A stretch of 64,000 nucleotides of DNA from Blastococcus sp. HT6-4 (GTDB lineage: Bacteria; Actinomycetota; Actinomycetes; Mycobacteriales; Geodermatophilaceae): positions 310,001 through 374,000 of the forward strand of contig NZ_CP155551.1 in NCBI RefSeq assembly GCF_039679125.1. The letters are read 5' to 3'. Position numbers and translations under genes: made by a program. The notes below the pieces were generated by a model. The model was not told the origin of the DNA. It ran no database searches and saw only the letters and a list, made by a program, of their open reading frames with translations. This document shows positions 7,670 to 16,695 of the stretch, piece after piece; positions within the stretch are counted from its first letter, which is position 1; each line of letters opens with the position of its first letter.

Positions 7670-9991
7670 TCAGCCCCGGCTCGTATGCCGGCTGAGCTGC
7701 GGGATCAGCGCTTCGTCGACGAGGCCGGAGTCCGAGGCGGCCAGCCAGCGCAGGAACTCCTCGACCGGCATGGGGCGGCCGATGGCGTACCCCTGGGCCA
7801 CGTCGCAGCCCAGGCGGGCCAGCGTGGCGCTCGTCGCCAGGTTCTCGACCCCTTCGGCCACGAGGCTCAGGCCGAGGGCGTGGGCCAGCGCGACGGTGCT
7901 CTGCACGATGGCCGCCGCCCGGGGATCGCGGTCGACGTCGGCGGTCAGGCTGCGGTCCAGCTTCAGCTCGTCGGCCGGCAGGTGCCGCAGGTAGGCCAGC
8001 GAGCTGTACCCGGTGCCGTAGTCGTCGATCGACGTGCGGACGCCCGATCGGCGCAGGTCGGCGAGGACCGTGCGGCCGCGCTCGGGATCGGCCATGAGGG
8101 TGTCCTCGACCAGTTCCAGCGTGAGCGCCCGCGCGGGCAGCCCGTGCCGGTGCAGCGCCGCGGCGACCTTGCAGGCGAGGTCGAGGTCGGTGACGTTGGC
8201 GGCCGACAGGTTGACCGACACCGGCACCGGGTGGCCGGGCCACCAGCGGGCGGCCGCCTCGAGCGCTAGTTCGAGCACCCGGTCCGTCAGCGGCCGCAGC
8301 AGTCCCGCCTGCTCGGCCGCCGGCAGCAGGTGGGCGGGCGAGAGCAGACCGCGGGTGGGGTGGTTCCACCGGACCAGGGCCTCGGCGCCCACGATCCGGC
8401 CGTCGCGCAGGTCCATCTGGGGCTGCAGGAAGACGACGAGCTCGTCCCCGGCGAGGGCGGTCCGCAACTCCTCCATGGTGCGCAGCCGGCCGCTGCCGGC
8501 GGTACCCGTGACGGGGTCGGGCACGTAGACGTGCACGCCCTCGCGGGCGCGCTTGGCGCTGTACATGGCGACGTCGGCGCAGTGCAGCAGTTCCTCGACG
8601 GTGGTCGCCGGCGCGGGCGTGGTCGCGACGCCGATGCTGACGCCGACGTGCAGCCGGACGCCGGCCACCGTGAACGGCGCGAGCAGCAGGCCGTGCAGCC
8701 GCTCGGCGAGCGTGCGCGCCTCGGCGGTCTCCGCGGCCGGCATCAGGACGGCGAACTCGTCGCCGCCGAGCCGGGCCAGGACGTCCCCGGAGCGCAGGGA
8801 GCTGCGCAGCCGCGGGCCGACCTGGCGCAGCAGGTCGTCGCCGGCGGAGTGGCCGAGGCTGTCGTTGATCTCCTTGAACCCGTCGAGGTCGAGCAGCAGG
8901 AGCGCCGCGGGCCGCGCCGGGGTGGCCGCGGCGACGACACGCTTGGCCCGCTCGAGCAGCGAACGACGGTTGGCGAGCCCGGTCAGCTCGTCGGTCCGTG
9001 ACTCGCGCTTGACCTGGTTGTACCCGCGCACCTCGTGGAAGGTCACGGCGATGCGGACGACGCCGGCCAGCACGCACCCGATGGCCAGCCATCCTGCGAC
9101 GTCGGGGACGGGCTCCGACCACCCCGGGCTCAGCACGGCCAGACTGGCCACGAGGCAGGCGAGCGGTACGGCGAGCAGCCGCCAGCCGATGCGGGTGCCG
9201 GTGGTGTCGGCGGGGGCCGGCCGTTCACCCGCGCCCTCGGCGGCCGCGGAGGCCAGGACGACGGCGGCGAGCCAGCCGAGTTCGAGCGGCCCGCCGTCGA
9301 CGTAGGTGCCCTGCACCTTGAGGGCGAACAGGGCGATGTCGGAGACGGCGATGAGGCCCAGCCCCGCGCCGAGCAGCACGAAGGTGCGGTCGAGGCGCAC
9401 GCCGAGGATGCCGCCGACGGCCATGACCACGGCGATGAGCAGGACCGCCGTGATCGGAGCCACGAGGTCGACGGCGGCCACCGGGATCTCGCCGGGGCCG
9501 GTGCGGAGGTAGGGGCCCAGCACGAAGGCGACCCCGGCGGCCAGGCTGCCGAGGGCCGCCACCACGCCGTCGAGCCACATGCTGGGGTGGAAGCGCGGGA
9601 CCCGGGCGCGGATCAGCACGACGACCGGCACGTACATGACCAGGTAGGCCGCGAGCATGACCACGTGCGCGAGCGCTGATGACGGTTCGTTGCCCTCCAG
9701 GCCGGCGGAGAGCGCGCGCAGCGCGTTGCCGACCGCGCCCAGGACCATCGCGACGGCGAGCGCGGCCCAGGCCGTCCGCTCCGTCCGCACCCGTCGCGCC
9801 GCCAGCACGCATGCCGCCGCAGCGGCGAGGTAAGGGAGGTTGAAGAGGACGACGTCGTACGTGCGGTCCCACGCCGCGCCGGCCGGACGCTGTCCGGTGC
9901 CGGTGGCGAACAGGGCGACCAGGCCGATCGTCAGGAGCAGCGCGCGGCCGGGGCGCCGCCGCGCAGCCGTGTCCCGATGTCGCTGATCCAT
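7670..9991 (-). CDS. Membrane GGDEF-EAL protein (cyclic-di-GMP turnover)
   Basis: A 773-residue protein. About 300 N-terminal residues form seven to nine membrane helices, followed by a GGDEF domain (RTDELTGLANR opening and an intact LGGDEF near residue 407) and a C-terminal EAL domain (intact EALVRW near residue 535, DDYGTGYSS further on). Both active-site motifs are intact, so it could make cyclic-di-GMP, degrade it, or both. The N-terminal membrane part is a probable sensor. ATG 9991 is chosen because upstream codons lack hydrophobic or conserved sequence. It stands alone, 84 bases from the SpeD-like gene. In a region full of exopolysaccharide genes, cyclic-di-GMP control of polymer output is plausible but not shown. 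Confidence 0.9.
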   Translation of the reverse strand: MDQRHRDTAARRRPGRALLLTIGLVALFATGTGQRPAGAAWDRTYDVVLFNLPYLAAAAACVLAARRVRTERTAWAALAVAMVLGAVGNALRALSAGLEGNEPSSALAHVVMLAAYLVMYVPVVVLIRARVPRFHPSMWLDGVVAALGSLAAGVAFVLGPYLRTGPGEIPVAAVDLVAPITAVLLIAVVMAVGGILGVRLDRTFVLLGAGLGLIAVSDIALFALKVQGTYVDGGPLELGWLAAVVLASAAAEGAGERPAPADTTGTRIGWRLLAVPLACLVASLAVLSPGWSEPVPDVAGWLAIGCVLAGVVRIAVTFHEVRGYNQVKRESRTDELTGLANRRSLLERAKRVVAAATPARPAALLLLDLDGFKEINDSLGHSAGDDLLRQVGPRLRSSLRSGDVLARLGGDEFAVLMPAAETAEARTLAERLHGLLLAPFTVAGVRLHVGVSIGVATTPAPATTVEELLHCADVAMYSAKRAREGVHVYVPDPVTGTAGSGRLRTMEELRTALAGDELVVFLQPQMDLRDGRIVGAEALVRWNHPTRGLLSPAHLLPAAEQAGLLRPLTDRVLELALEAAARWWPGHPVPVSVNLSAANVTDLDLACKVAAALHRHGLPARALTLELVEDTLMADPERGRTVLADLRRSGVRTSIDDYGTGYSSLAYLRHLPADELKLDRSLTADVDRDPRAAAIVQSTVALAHALGLSLVAEGVENLATSATLARLGCDVAQGYAIGRPMPVEEFLRWLAASDSGLVDEALIPQLSRHTSRG

Positions 9992-10127
9992 GTCGGGGAC
10001 AACGGCTGCGGAACGGGTGGACTCCACCTGGTGCGGGCCCGGGTCACCCGGACGGGGGAGTCGCGCCGCGGACCGGTCCGTCCGGTACACGGTCACGGGT
10101 GGGCCCGCGACCGCCGATGACGTAGGC

Positions 10128-10505
10128 ATGGAGCGTTCGGTCGGTCAGGACGGGCTGTCGTCGCCGCGGATGACCGGTCCTCGGGCCGACAGGGGGACGG
10201 TGCCGCTGCCGATGACCGCCACGGTCGCCCTGTGCAGCCCGGAGGTCGTGGGATACGGCCGCCACGCCGCGCCGCCGTCGGCCTACGGGCCGGCCGAGCT
10301 CGCCCGCCTGATCCCCGTGTCGCACACCGGCGCTGCGGCGCATGCCGAATCCGGGGACGCGCCGGTGGTGGTGCTCGAGCCCGCGGCCCCGACCGAGGCC
10401 GGCGGCAAGGCCGGCATCGACACCGGCGCCCGGTCGCCGGGCGAGCCCTCGACGAGGTCCACCGGCTTCTGGGCGCGCCTGCGCCTGCTACCCGCAGCGG
10501 CGTGA
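10128..10505 (+). CDS. Doubtful small hypothetical protein
   Basis: A 125-codon open frame running divergently from the GGDEF-EAL gene. It begins at ATG 10128, with a later in-frame ATG at 10213. The product has no membrane segment, is rich in Ala, Pro and Gly, and matches nothing I recognise. Third-position GC is high, as in real genes here, but in this base composition that is weak support. Confidence 0.3.
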   Translation: MERSVGQDGLSSPRMTGPRADRGTVPLPMTATVALCSPEVVGYGRHAAPPSAYGPAELARLIPVSHTGAAAHAESGDAPVVVLEPAAPTEAGGKAGIDTGARSPGEPSTRSTGFWARLRLLPAAA

Positions 10506-11585
10506 CGCCGGGCGGTCGCCGCCTCGACACCTCCGGCGCCGCCGCGGCGCCTGCCGGCGGGACGTCGACCTACGCGACGACTACGCCCGCGTCCGGAACG
10601 TCACCGCCACCGGCTCCCAGTCGAGTTGGTGCCGATGAGGGTCGGTGCCTCCGCGGAGCCGAAGGCGAGGCCGAACAGGCCGTCCCCGGCGGGGCGGGCG
10701 GTGCATGGCCAGTTGCTGCACCATCAGCCAGGTCAATGTCGCGCTGGCGCTGTTCTCCTGGGGTGTGCCGGCGCCCAGCCCACAGGTCGGAGTGGTCGGT
10801 GCAGACGGTCCGGGTGCACACGGTGCACTCACCCATCGCGGGCCTGCCGCAGCGCAGCTGGCGGCGTCGTCATCGCGAGTCTGGATGTAGACGGTGCTGA
10901 AGCGCCGGTTGTCGAACTGTGACGAAAAGTGCAGAGCTCCAACAGGGTTAGCTAGGGCACCGACGAGCTGGTTGACGCGGGGGCCGGCGTCGCACCCCAG
11001 TAGCCGGTCAGGACTTCAGTGCGGGTGGCGTCGCTCCACCGGACGGACAGGGCATGCCCAGAAAGGCAGGAGCGCGGCCGCGGGCCGCGCCGAAACAGCC
11101 TACGTGTCGTCGAACGTGGGCACGTGCGGCATAGCCGCGACGCCAGTTCCCGAAGTGATCGTGACAGCAGCGCACCTCAGTGGCCCTGCTGTCATCACCG
11201 GGCGCGTAGCAGGACGAGGAGATGCGGGCTGGGTGCCCCGGTTCTTGGCAACCAGCATCGTTACCAACGCACGGTCGGATGCATCAGTACGCGTCCGCAG
11301 GCCGGTCCGGACAGGTAGCGGGCCGTCGAAGATCGGAACTGGCCGGGCACCGACGGGCAGTGTCCGCGTGGCATGGTGCGTATGACAGTCCGATCGTGAA
11401 GCAGGGGAGTGCGGCTCGCAAATATCACCAACCGACGCGGGCGACGCGAACACACCATCGGTCACCCCCCGGCGGACCGAAGGTGGAACACTGGGGCTCG
11501 ATGGCTGTCGACCGCAAGGCGGGGCTGCCAGGCCCCACGGGCTCGACCATCCGGCGGGCTCAAGTCGCAACAGCAGAGGGTTCAG
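10506..11585 (+). other. About 1.1 kb without a convincing gene; start of lower-GC region
   Basis: No frame here has a recognisable family. The base composition drifts from the very GC-rich left flank to visibly lower GC after about 10.9 kb. On the minus strand between about 10570 and 10860 there is a hint of a broken small zinc-ribbon gene, listed separately. A few open frames of 80-160 codons on both strands have mixed codon use and look accidental. Confidence 0.5.
10570..10860 (-). pseudogene. Possible frameshifted small zinc-ribbon gene
   Basis: One minus-strand frame reads CGRPAMGECTVCTRTVC followed by DHSDLW, a CxxC-type zinc-ribbon pattern, and then becomes low complexity. The overlapping next frame picks up a more protein-like stretch (SASATLTWLMVQQLAMH, later HQLDWEPVAVTFR). 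A single frameshift near 10780 would join them. No homologue is recognised and both parts are short. Confidence 0.25.
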
Positions 11586-12842
11586 TTGAGACGCCGCCGT
11601 TGGGTTCCCGCCATCGCAGTTGTCACCGTCAGCATGTCGGTGGCTCTCGCCTCCGCGATGGCAGGTGACGGGCGTCGCGATCACGTTGATGCAGGCGCAG
11701 GCGCTGCGCCACGGTCTACGTCGCCTCTGGACGCATCGCGCGGCACAGGCGGGGTCAACACAGACGGAAGCATCGGGTCGTTAGAGCGGGGCGAGGATCC
11801 GAAAGCCGAGGCTAGCCAAGAGCGCGCTTCCGCTCCGAAGAAATCCGACGCCTCCACCAAGGAGTACGCGGAGGGCCCTACTGGGGCTTCCGTCCCGGAA
11901 GCTACGCACTCCCAAGGCCGGACTCGGGATCCGACGACCGCAGGTGGGCGGAATACTGATCCTTCGCCAGGATGGCTGTCTGGTGCGTCTGGACACGGAG
12001 TTGCACCGGGAGAGTTCGGCGTCTGGCGCGGGTCCCCTGTCGAGATCGCGGGCACTTGGGCTGACAGCAATGAGGGGCAACGCCACCTCTGGTCCTTGCA
12101 GCCGGGCGCAGAGTTCGGAAACTGGGACGGCGACCTTGATATTGCTATTGGGGCCATCGACAGGGGGGAAACGTGGTCGGCGGCAGCTGCCGGATCCTAC
12201 GACAGTCGGTGGCGGGAGTCGTTGACGCGCCTTCGCCAATTGTGGGGCCAGCGCTCTGGAACACTCTTCATCCGTTTTGCTCACGAGATGAACGCCGATT
12301 GGTACCCTTGGGCTGTCAACTCCCGAAACTACGTAGACTTCATCTCCGCATGGAAGCGATTCCGGGCCATCCAGCAAGAGGTGTTTCCCGCGGCTCAGCT
12401 GGTCTTCTGTGTGAACCGAGAATCGGTAGGCACAGGCATCGATTGGCGTACGACCTTCCCCGGACGTGAGTACGTCGACGTCATCGGGGTCGACTACTAC
12501 AATCAGTGGCCGTATGTGGACACGGCCGCTGAGTGGAAGGCATCGCTCGACGCTGTCGACGGATACGGCGCCCCCAAGGGTTTGGGCCAGCATGTGAAGT
12601 TCGCCCGCCAGGTCGGTCTTCCTCTGGCGATCCCCGAATGGTCCAGCGTCCCAAGTCAGGGTGATTCAGCCCTTTATGTAGAGCTGTTCAGCAACTTCGT
12701 TCGGGCGAACGCAGGAAGTGGGCCGGGCCAGATCCGCTATGAGATCTTGTTCAACGTCCTGCACACAACCGGCGAAGACTACCGCTTCTATGGAGCGGCC
12801 ACGATGCCTGCGTCTTCGGCGGCATACCGTCAGAACTTCTGA
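11586..12842 (+). CDS. Secreted glycoside hydrolase, GH26-like
   Basis: About 418 residues. A basic N terminus and hydrophobic segment (residues 5-24) form a signal peptide or anchor. A Ser/Thr/Gly-rich linker of about 120 residues follows, then a TIM-barrel domain. RFAHEMNADWYPW places a candidate acid/base at E234, and LAIPEWS a candidate nucleophile at E351, the arrangement seen in GH26 beta-mannanases and related endoglycanases. The start chosen is TTG 11586, preceded by AGAGGG at a good distance and placing the signal peptide at the N terminus; the frame is open further upstream. It converges on the neighbouring polysaccharide operon, so it may trim or process that polymer, as capsule-associated hydrolases often do. 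GC is lower than in the flanks. Confidence 0.75.
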   Translation: MRRRRWVPAIAVVTVSMSVALASAMAGDGRRDHVDAGAGAAPRSTSPLDASRGTGGVNTDGSIGSLERGEDPKAEASQERASAPKKSDASTKEYAEGPTGASVPEATHSQGRTRDPTTAGGRNTDPSPGWLSGASGHGVAPGEFGVWRGSPVEIAGTWADSNEGQRHLWSLQPGAEFGNWDGDLDIAIGAIDRGETWSAAAAGSYDSRWRESLTRLRQLWGQRSGTLFIRFAHEMNADWYPWAVNSRNYVDFISAWKRFRAIQQEVFPAAQLVFCVNRESVGTGIDWRTTFPGREYVDVIGVDYYNQWPYVDTAAEWKASLDAVDGYGAPKGLGQHVKFARQVGLPLAIPEWSSVPSQGDSALYVELFSNFVRANAGSGPGQIRYEILFNVLHTTGEDYRFYGAATMPASSAAYRQNF

Positions 12843-12844
12843 TA

Positions 12845-12860
12845 CCAGCGCGAGCGCTGG
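12845..12860. terminator. Bidirectional hairpin between convergent genes
   Basis: A perfect seven-pair stem (CCAGCGC / GCGCTGG) with a two-base loop lies two bases after the GH26-like stop and 31 bases before the end of the minus-strand glycosyltransferase gene. It has no U-tract, which is usual for actinobacterial terminators. Confidence 0.55.
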
Positions 12861-12891
12861 ACTGGAGGACCAGCAGCGAGTTGGGACGCTG

Positions 12892-14064
12892 CTACCAGCG
12901 CTCCGGCCCCCCAGCCTCCTCGGCCAACCTCTGGATGTGGCGCTCGAACACCTCCACATACGCCCGAACCATTCGATCTTGAGTGAAGCCCCGCGCAACA
13001 TCACGCCCGCGGGAAGCGATCGAAGTGCGGTGGGCGCTGTCTCGCATGAGATCCCCGAGTGCACGGGCGAGGTGGACGGAGGACGGGGCGGTGATACGCG
13101 CGGAAACGCCATCTGCCAGATAGTCACCACCGAAGGCGGTGTTTGTCGTGACGGCGGCGAGGCCCATCGACTGCGCCTCTGGCAGGGCTAGCCCGAAACC
13201 CTCCGATAAAGACGGAAACAGAAATATCGCGTGTTGATTCATGACGTCGATGTGCTCGGACCTCGAGATGCGGCCGAGTATATTGACGCTACCCCGATCG
13301 GCCGGATCGAAATCTCTCAGGAGTTCGGCAGGACCCTTGCCGGTGCCGCCGATGGTGAGCCGTGCGCCAGGGAACTCGCGGCGCAAATCCCGAAAGGCGG
13401 ACGGGACGTAGTACGATCCCTTTCGCGATTCCCATGTGCCGAACCAGAGAATGCTGTGACCGTCACGGCGTTCGATGGGCGCCATCGCGTCGCTGGCAGC
13501 GAGGATATCCGGGTGGACAGACGGTGGCACGAGTTCGACGGCAGTGGTTTCTGGTGCGAAGACGCGGACGTCACCCAGGTCTCGATGGTTCTGCACCACG
13601 GTCAGATCCGACGACAGGACTCCTGCTCTGTCCCACCGCACGGGGAGCGGGCCAGTGATGAGTCGATATGGAACGGATGTCGGCCAGTGGCCGACCTGAG
13701 CCTCGGTGGTGTTGGCGGCGTGGTCGAAGGACGTCAGACCGTGCAGATGGTTGACAAGTAGCGGCCTTCGGCGCCCCAGTCTGCGCAAGCGCCGGAAGAA
13801 CGGGAAACACATCCCTGACGACGACATCACAACGTCATCATCGGCCGCGCGGTCCGCCCAAGCGTTCGCGCTCACGAACTGCGGCAGAGCGAACCTTGTG
13901 AGGATCAGCTGTCCCCGCTGTGATCGTGGGGCCCCCATGTCATCGAGGTGCATGACCCGAACTTCGTGACCTGCCTCCTGCAGGCCGGCCGATAGAACGT
14001 GGTAGACGCGTGAAGCACCCGCATCGGGATTACTAGGCGTGTGGTGGTACAGGGCGATCTTCAC
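12892..14064 (-). CDS. Glycosyltransferase, GT4 family
   Basis: A GT-B fold transferase of about 390 residues, last gene of the minus-strand polysaccharide operon. It opens with the Rossmann-like VKIALYHHTPSNPDAGASR. The C-terminal half has the donor-binding features of GT4: ILWFGTWESRKG, then FLFPSLSEGFGLALPEAQS with the E-x7-E pair. GTG 14064 is preferred because a perfect GAAGGAG lies six bases upstream; an ATG at 14079 is possible. The start lies inside the end of the flippase gene (overlap of 32 bases), suggesting translational coupling. It probably adds one sugar to the lipid-linked repeat unit on the cytoplasmic face. Donor and acceptor cannot be told from sequence. Confidence 0.85.
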   Translation of the reverse strand: MKIALYHHTPSNPDAGASRVYHVLSAGLQEAGHEVRVMHLDDMGAPRSQRGQLILTRFALPQFVSANAWADRAADDDVVMSSSGMCFPFFRRLRRLGRRRPLLVNHLHGLTSFDHAANTTEAQVGHWPTSVPYRLITGPLPVRWDRAGVLSSDLTVVQNHRDLGDVRVFAPETTAVELVPPSVHPDILAASDAMAPIERRDGHSILWFGTWESRKGSYYVPSAFRDLRREFPGARLTIGGTGKGPAELLRDFDPADRGSVNILGRISRSEHIDVMNQHAIFLFPSLSEGFGLALPEAQSMGLAAVTTNTAFGGDYLADGVSARITAPSSVHLARALGDLMRDSAHRTSIASRGRDVARGFTQDRMVRAYVEVFERHIQRLAEEAGGPERW

Positions 14065-15409
14065 GCTGTGCTCCTTCATCCTTGATAGGTTCGTCGCCGC
14101 GTGCCGTAGGCAACCGGCTGTCGATGCTGCCGACCGTTGCTTGCTGCAGCAGCGGCCTCGAGCCCGCCGTAGTGGGCAGCGTCTGCTCCCGACGGCCCAA
14201 TCGCAGTGCCCGAACGAAGAAGAACCATGACGGCCCGAACGCGAGAGCCGCTGCGGCAGCGAAGCCGTACGCAGCACCCGTGGCACCGGCGACGCTGACG
14301 CCAATGGTCGAAAGCAGCACGATCAGTGGTCCGAGAACCAGTGCCATAGCCAAGTTGAACTTCACGCGGTTGAGGGCGCGCATGACTGCAGAAGCACCGG
14401 TGGTGGCTCCTGTAAGACACGCGAAAGCGACCATGGCAGGTAACGCATCCCGAGCTGCTGGCCACGTTTCTCCCAGCAGTGCCACGCCGACATCGTCCGG
14501 TAGAAGCAGTAGTGTGGTGCCCCAAGCGACCGTCACGAGCGCCATGGCGGCCGACAGGCCCACTGCGACCTGCGTCAAACGGCGCCTACTGAGGCTTCGA
14601 CGTACGATCTCCGGAACCGAGAACGAGGCTAGTGCGAAGCCGAGGATGTTCAAGGGGCCTAGCAGAGTCTGCGCCGCTCGAATCGGGCCCACGTCTTCGA
14701 CTGACCCGATGGCTGCGATGAGAAAAAGCGCGATCTGTGTGGTTCCAAGTATTGCGAGTGCGTTGGCCAGAGATGGGACGCTCACCTCACGGTGAGCGGA
14801 GAACCACCATGCCGCACCGCGGAAGCGCGGGCCAACGCCGTGTTGCCAGCAGCCGACTATGGCAGCGACGGCCGCGGATGAGCCCCACGCGACGACATAT
14901 GCGGCGGCGGAATCGACGTCCTGAGCCACCAGTGTGCCGATCGACACCGCCTGCGCAGCTACCCATACGACGTCATTCACGAAGGATCTTACGGGCTTGC
15001 CGTGGGCAATAAACACCGTCCGCCAAGTGTCCTGCAGTACCAGTGCTGGAAGAAGGACGCCGACGGCGAGCAGCACGTCGCCCGGTGGGGCGGCGCCCAG
15101 CACAAGAGACGCGGCGGCGGTTATGCCGGCGCAGGCGCCACCGAGCAAGATCGCCGCGCCACTGGCGGCCGAACCGGCTCGCCTCAGAACTGTCGGAGAC
15201 TCAGCGGAGTATCGAATTACGACGACTTGGCCGCTCACGGATTGCGACATCGCGATGACGAGGCTGTAGACAGCAAAGGCCAACGCGAATGCGCCATATC
15301 CCTCGGCGCTCACAGTTCTGGCCACGACGATGGTCAGTGCAGCGTTGGCGAGGCTGGAGAGCGCCTGGTCGGAAATAACCCAGAACGCCCGCATACGGAG
15401 CCCTCTCAC
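14033..15409 (-). CDS. Polysaccharide flippase, Wzx-like
   Basis: A 458-residue polytopic protein of the MATE/MVF superfamily with twelve or more hydrophobic segments. It opens with DQALSSLANAALTIVVART, the usual first helix of polysaccharide transporters. It should flip the undecaprenyl-diphosphate-linked repeat unit across the membrane. GTG 15409 overlaps the stop of the polymerase gene as GTGA, so that start is favoured over ATG 15394. The last 60 residues are a soluble basic tail. The stop is an ordinary TAG. Confidence 0.85.
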   Translation of the reverse strand: MRGLRMRAFWVISDQALSSLANAALTIVVARTVSAEGYGAFALAFAVYSLVIAMSQSVSGQVVVIRYSAESPTVLRRAGSAASGAAILLGGACAGITAAASLVLGAAPPGDVLLAVGVLLPALVLQDTWRTVFIAHGKPVRSFVNDVVWVAAQAVSIGTLVAQDVDSAAAYVVAWGSSAAVAAIVGCWQHGVGPRFRGAAWWFSAHREVSVPSLANALAILGTTQIALFLIAAIGSVEDVGPIRAAQTLLGPLNILGFALASFSVPEIVRRSLSRRRLTQVAVGLSAAMALVTVAWGTTLLLLPDDVGVALLGETWPAARDALPAMVAFACLTGATTGASAVMRALNRVKFNLAMALVLGPLIVLLSTIGVSVAGATGAAYGFAAAAALAFGPSWFFFVRALRLGRREQTLPTTAGSRPLLQQATVGSIDSRLPTARGDEPIKDEGAQREDRPVPPHA

Positions 15410-16695
15410 AGGTTCCCACCGGCGGCGTTTCTATGGCGGTGCGCGCCTCTTAGGAAGCCGACACCCGCTTCGAAGCGCATAGTCTGCGCCGCAGGCCTGA
15501 GAAGGCCAAGTAGAATGATCGCGAAGGTGGCCAGCGTATATTGGAGGAGCGCGGCATTCACAAAGAAGTATGCGACTAAGATGCCGGCAGCCCACGGACG
15601 GCGGACGCTTGGCGCCCCGAGCGAGTGAAATATGAACAGCAGAAACCCCGCCGTGCCGATGGCCCCGTACTCCACGAGCAGCTTGGCAAGAACCGGCGCC
15701 AGGACGCCCGACGCACCGGTCGCGGCGATGATGTCGTCCGCCACGCCCGCACCCTGACCGAACAGGAACGTCGCCGCATCGGAGATGACGGTTGGCATCA
15801 AGATATCGTACGGCTCCACGAGTCGCTGGCTGGAGCTCGATCCCGGGTCTGCTATCTCGTCCACTCGTTGCACGACGAGTCCTGCGAGCGGCGTGAGTGA
15901 GGCGGCGAGGAAGACTATGCCGCCGAGGATGAGCACCCGGACTGCGTTGCGCCTCTGGCGTCCCAGGAGAGAGGTGGCCAACCCGATGATGATCACTACG
16001 ACGCCGTTTCCCGCAACGGTGGTGGCGACGGCCAAGCCCAGAATTATCAGCTTCCACCCCGGCGCACGCAGGTTGATGCACACAACGAATGCGACGCCGA
16101 CAAAAAGGGAAAGGAACGACGGCTCGACAAAAAGCACACCGTTGGAGCGAATGATATCCGCCCCGTAGCTGATCGGGTCGCCTGTGTTATACCCAGATAG
16201 GAGGAAGGCGGGCGGTACAACTGAGGCCAGCCAGTCGCGACTCTGGATGCCCAAGTATTGCAGTGCAAACTGGCCTACCGCAATAGCGCCTGCCCCGACC
16301 ATGAGGTTGACATAAAGTCGCAGAACGCGGCGTATTGAGCGCTCGGACATGCCGGGGATAGTCAGCGTGGCCGTTGCATACGTCACGAGAAGAAGCCCGA
16401 TAGACGCCAGTGATACCTCGCGCCCTGACCCGATGTGCCAGAGCGAAAGCGCTAGAAGGATGACCATCGACAGCGAGTAGTAACGAAGGCGCTGGCGGTC
16501 TAGGCCGAGCCGGCCCCGCCGGAGGCAAATCAGTGCCGCGACCGCGATCACGGGGAGTGCGAAGGGGATCTGGGCCCCGCCCGTTGGCAGCACGAGCCGC
16601 TGGGTGACTAGGAGGAGCACGAGGGCGGCGGCCGTCAGGCGGAACGCACCTTCCTCGGCCGCACGGACCTCGTACGGGATGGTCGCGGTGCTCAT
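15406..16695 (-). CDS. O-antigen/exopolysaccharide polymerase, Wzy-like
   Basis: About 429 residues with ten to twelve membrane helices and a larger extracytoplasmic loop (around SSSSQRLVEPYDILMPTVI), the topology of Wzy polymerases and O-antigen ligases. The FVEPSFLSLFVGVAFV segment is typical. ATG 16695 overlaps the stop of the upstream Wzz-like gene as ATGA. With Wzx on one side and two Wzz-like genes on the other, polymerase is more likely than ligase. Sequence conservation in the family is low, so the call rests on topology and context. Confidence 0.78.
   Translation of the reverse strand: MSTATIPYEVRAAEEGAFRLTAAALVLLLVTQRLVLPTGGAQIPFALPVIAVAALICLRRGRLGLDRQRLRYYSLSMVILLALSLWHIGSGREVSLASIGLLLVTYATATLTIPGMSERSIRRVLRLYVNLMVGAGAIAVGQFALQYLGIQSRDWLASVVPPAFLLSGYNTGDPISYGADIIRSNGVLFVEPSFLSLFVGVAFVVCINLRAPGWKLIILGLAVATTVAGNGVVVIIIGLATSLLGRQRRNAVRVLILGGIVFLAASLTPLAGLVVQRVDEIADPGSSSSQRLVEPYDILMPTVISDAATFLFGQGAGVADDIIAATGASGVLAPVLAKLLVEYGAIGTAGFLLFIFHSLGAPSVRRPWAAGILVAYFFVNAALLQYTLATFAIILLGLLRPAAQTMRFEAGVGFLRGAHRHRNAAGGNL

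Noticed and set aside
10894-11385. A 163-codon plus-strand frame
   Set aside because: The product shows no domain, mixed codon use and no ribosome-binding site, and the minus strand has equally long frames over the same bases.
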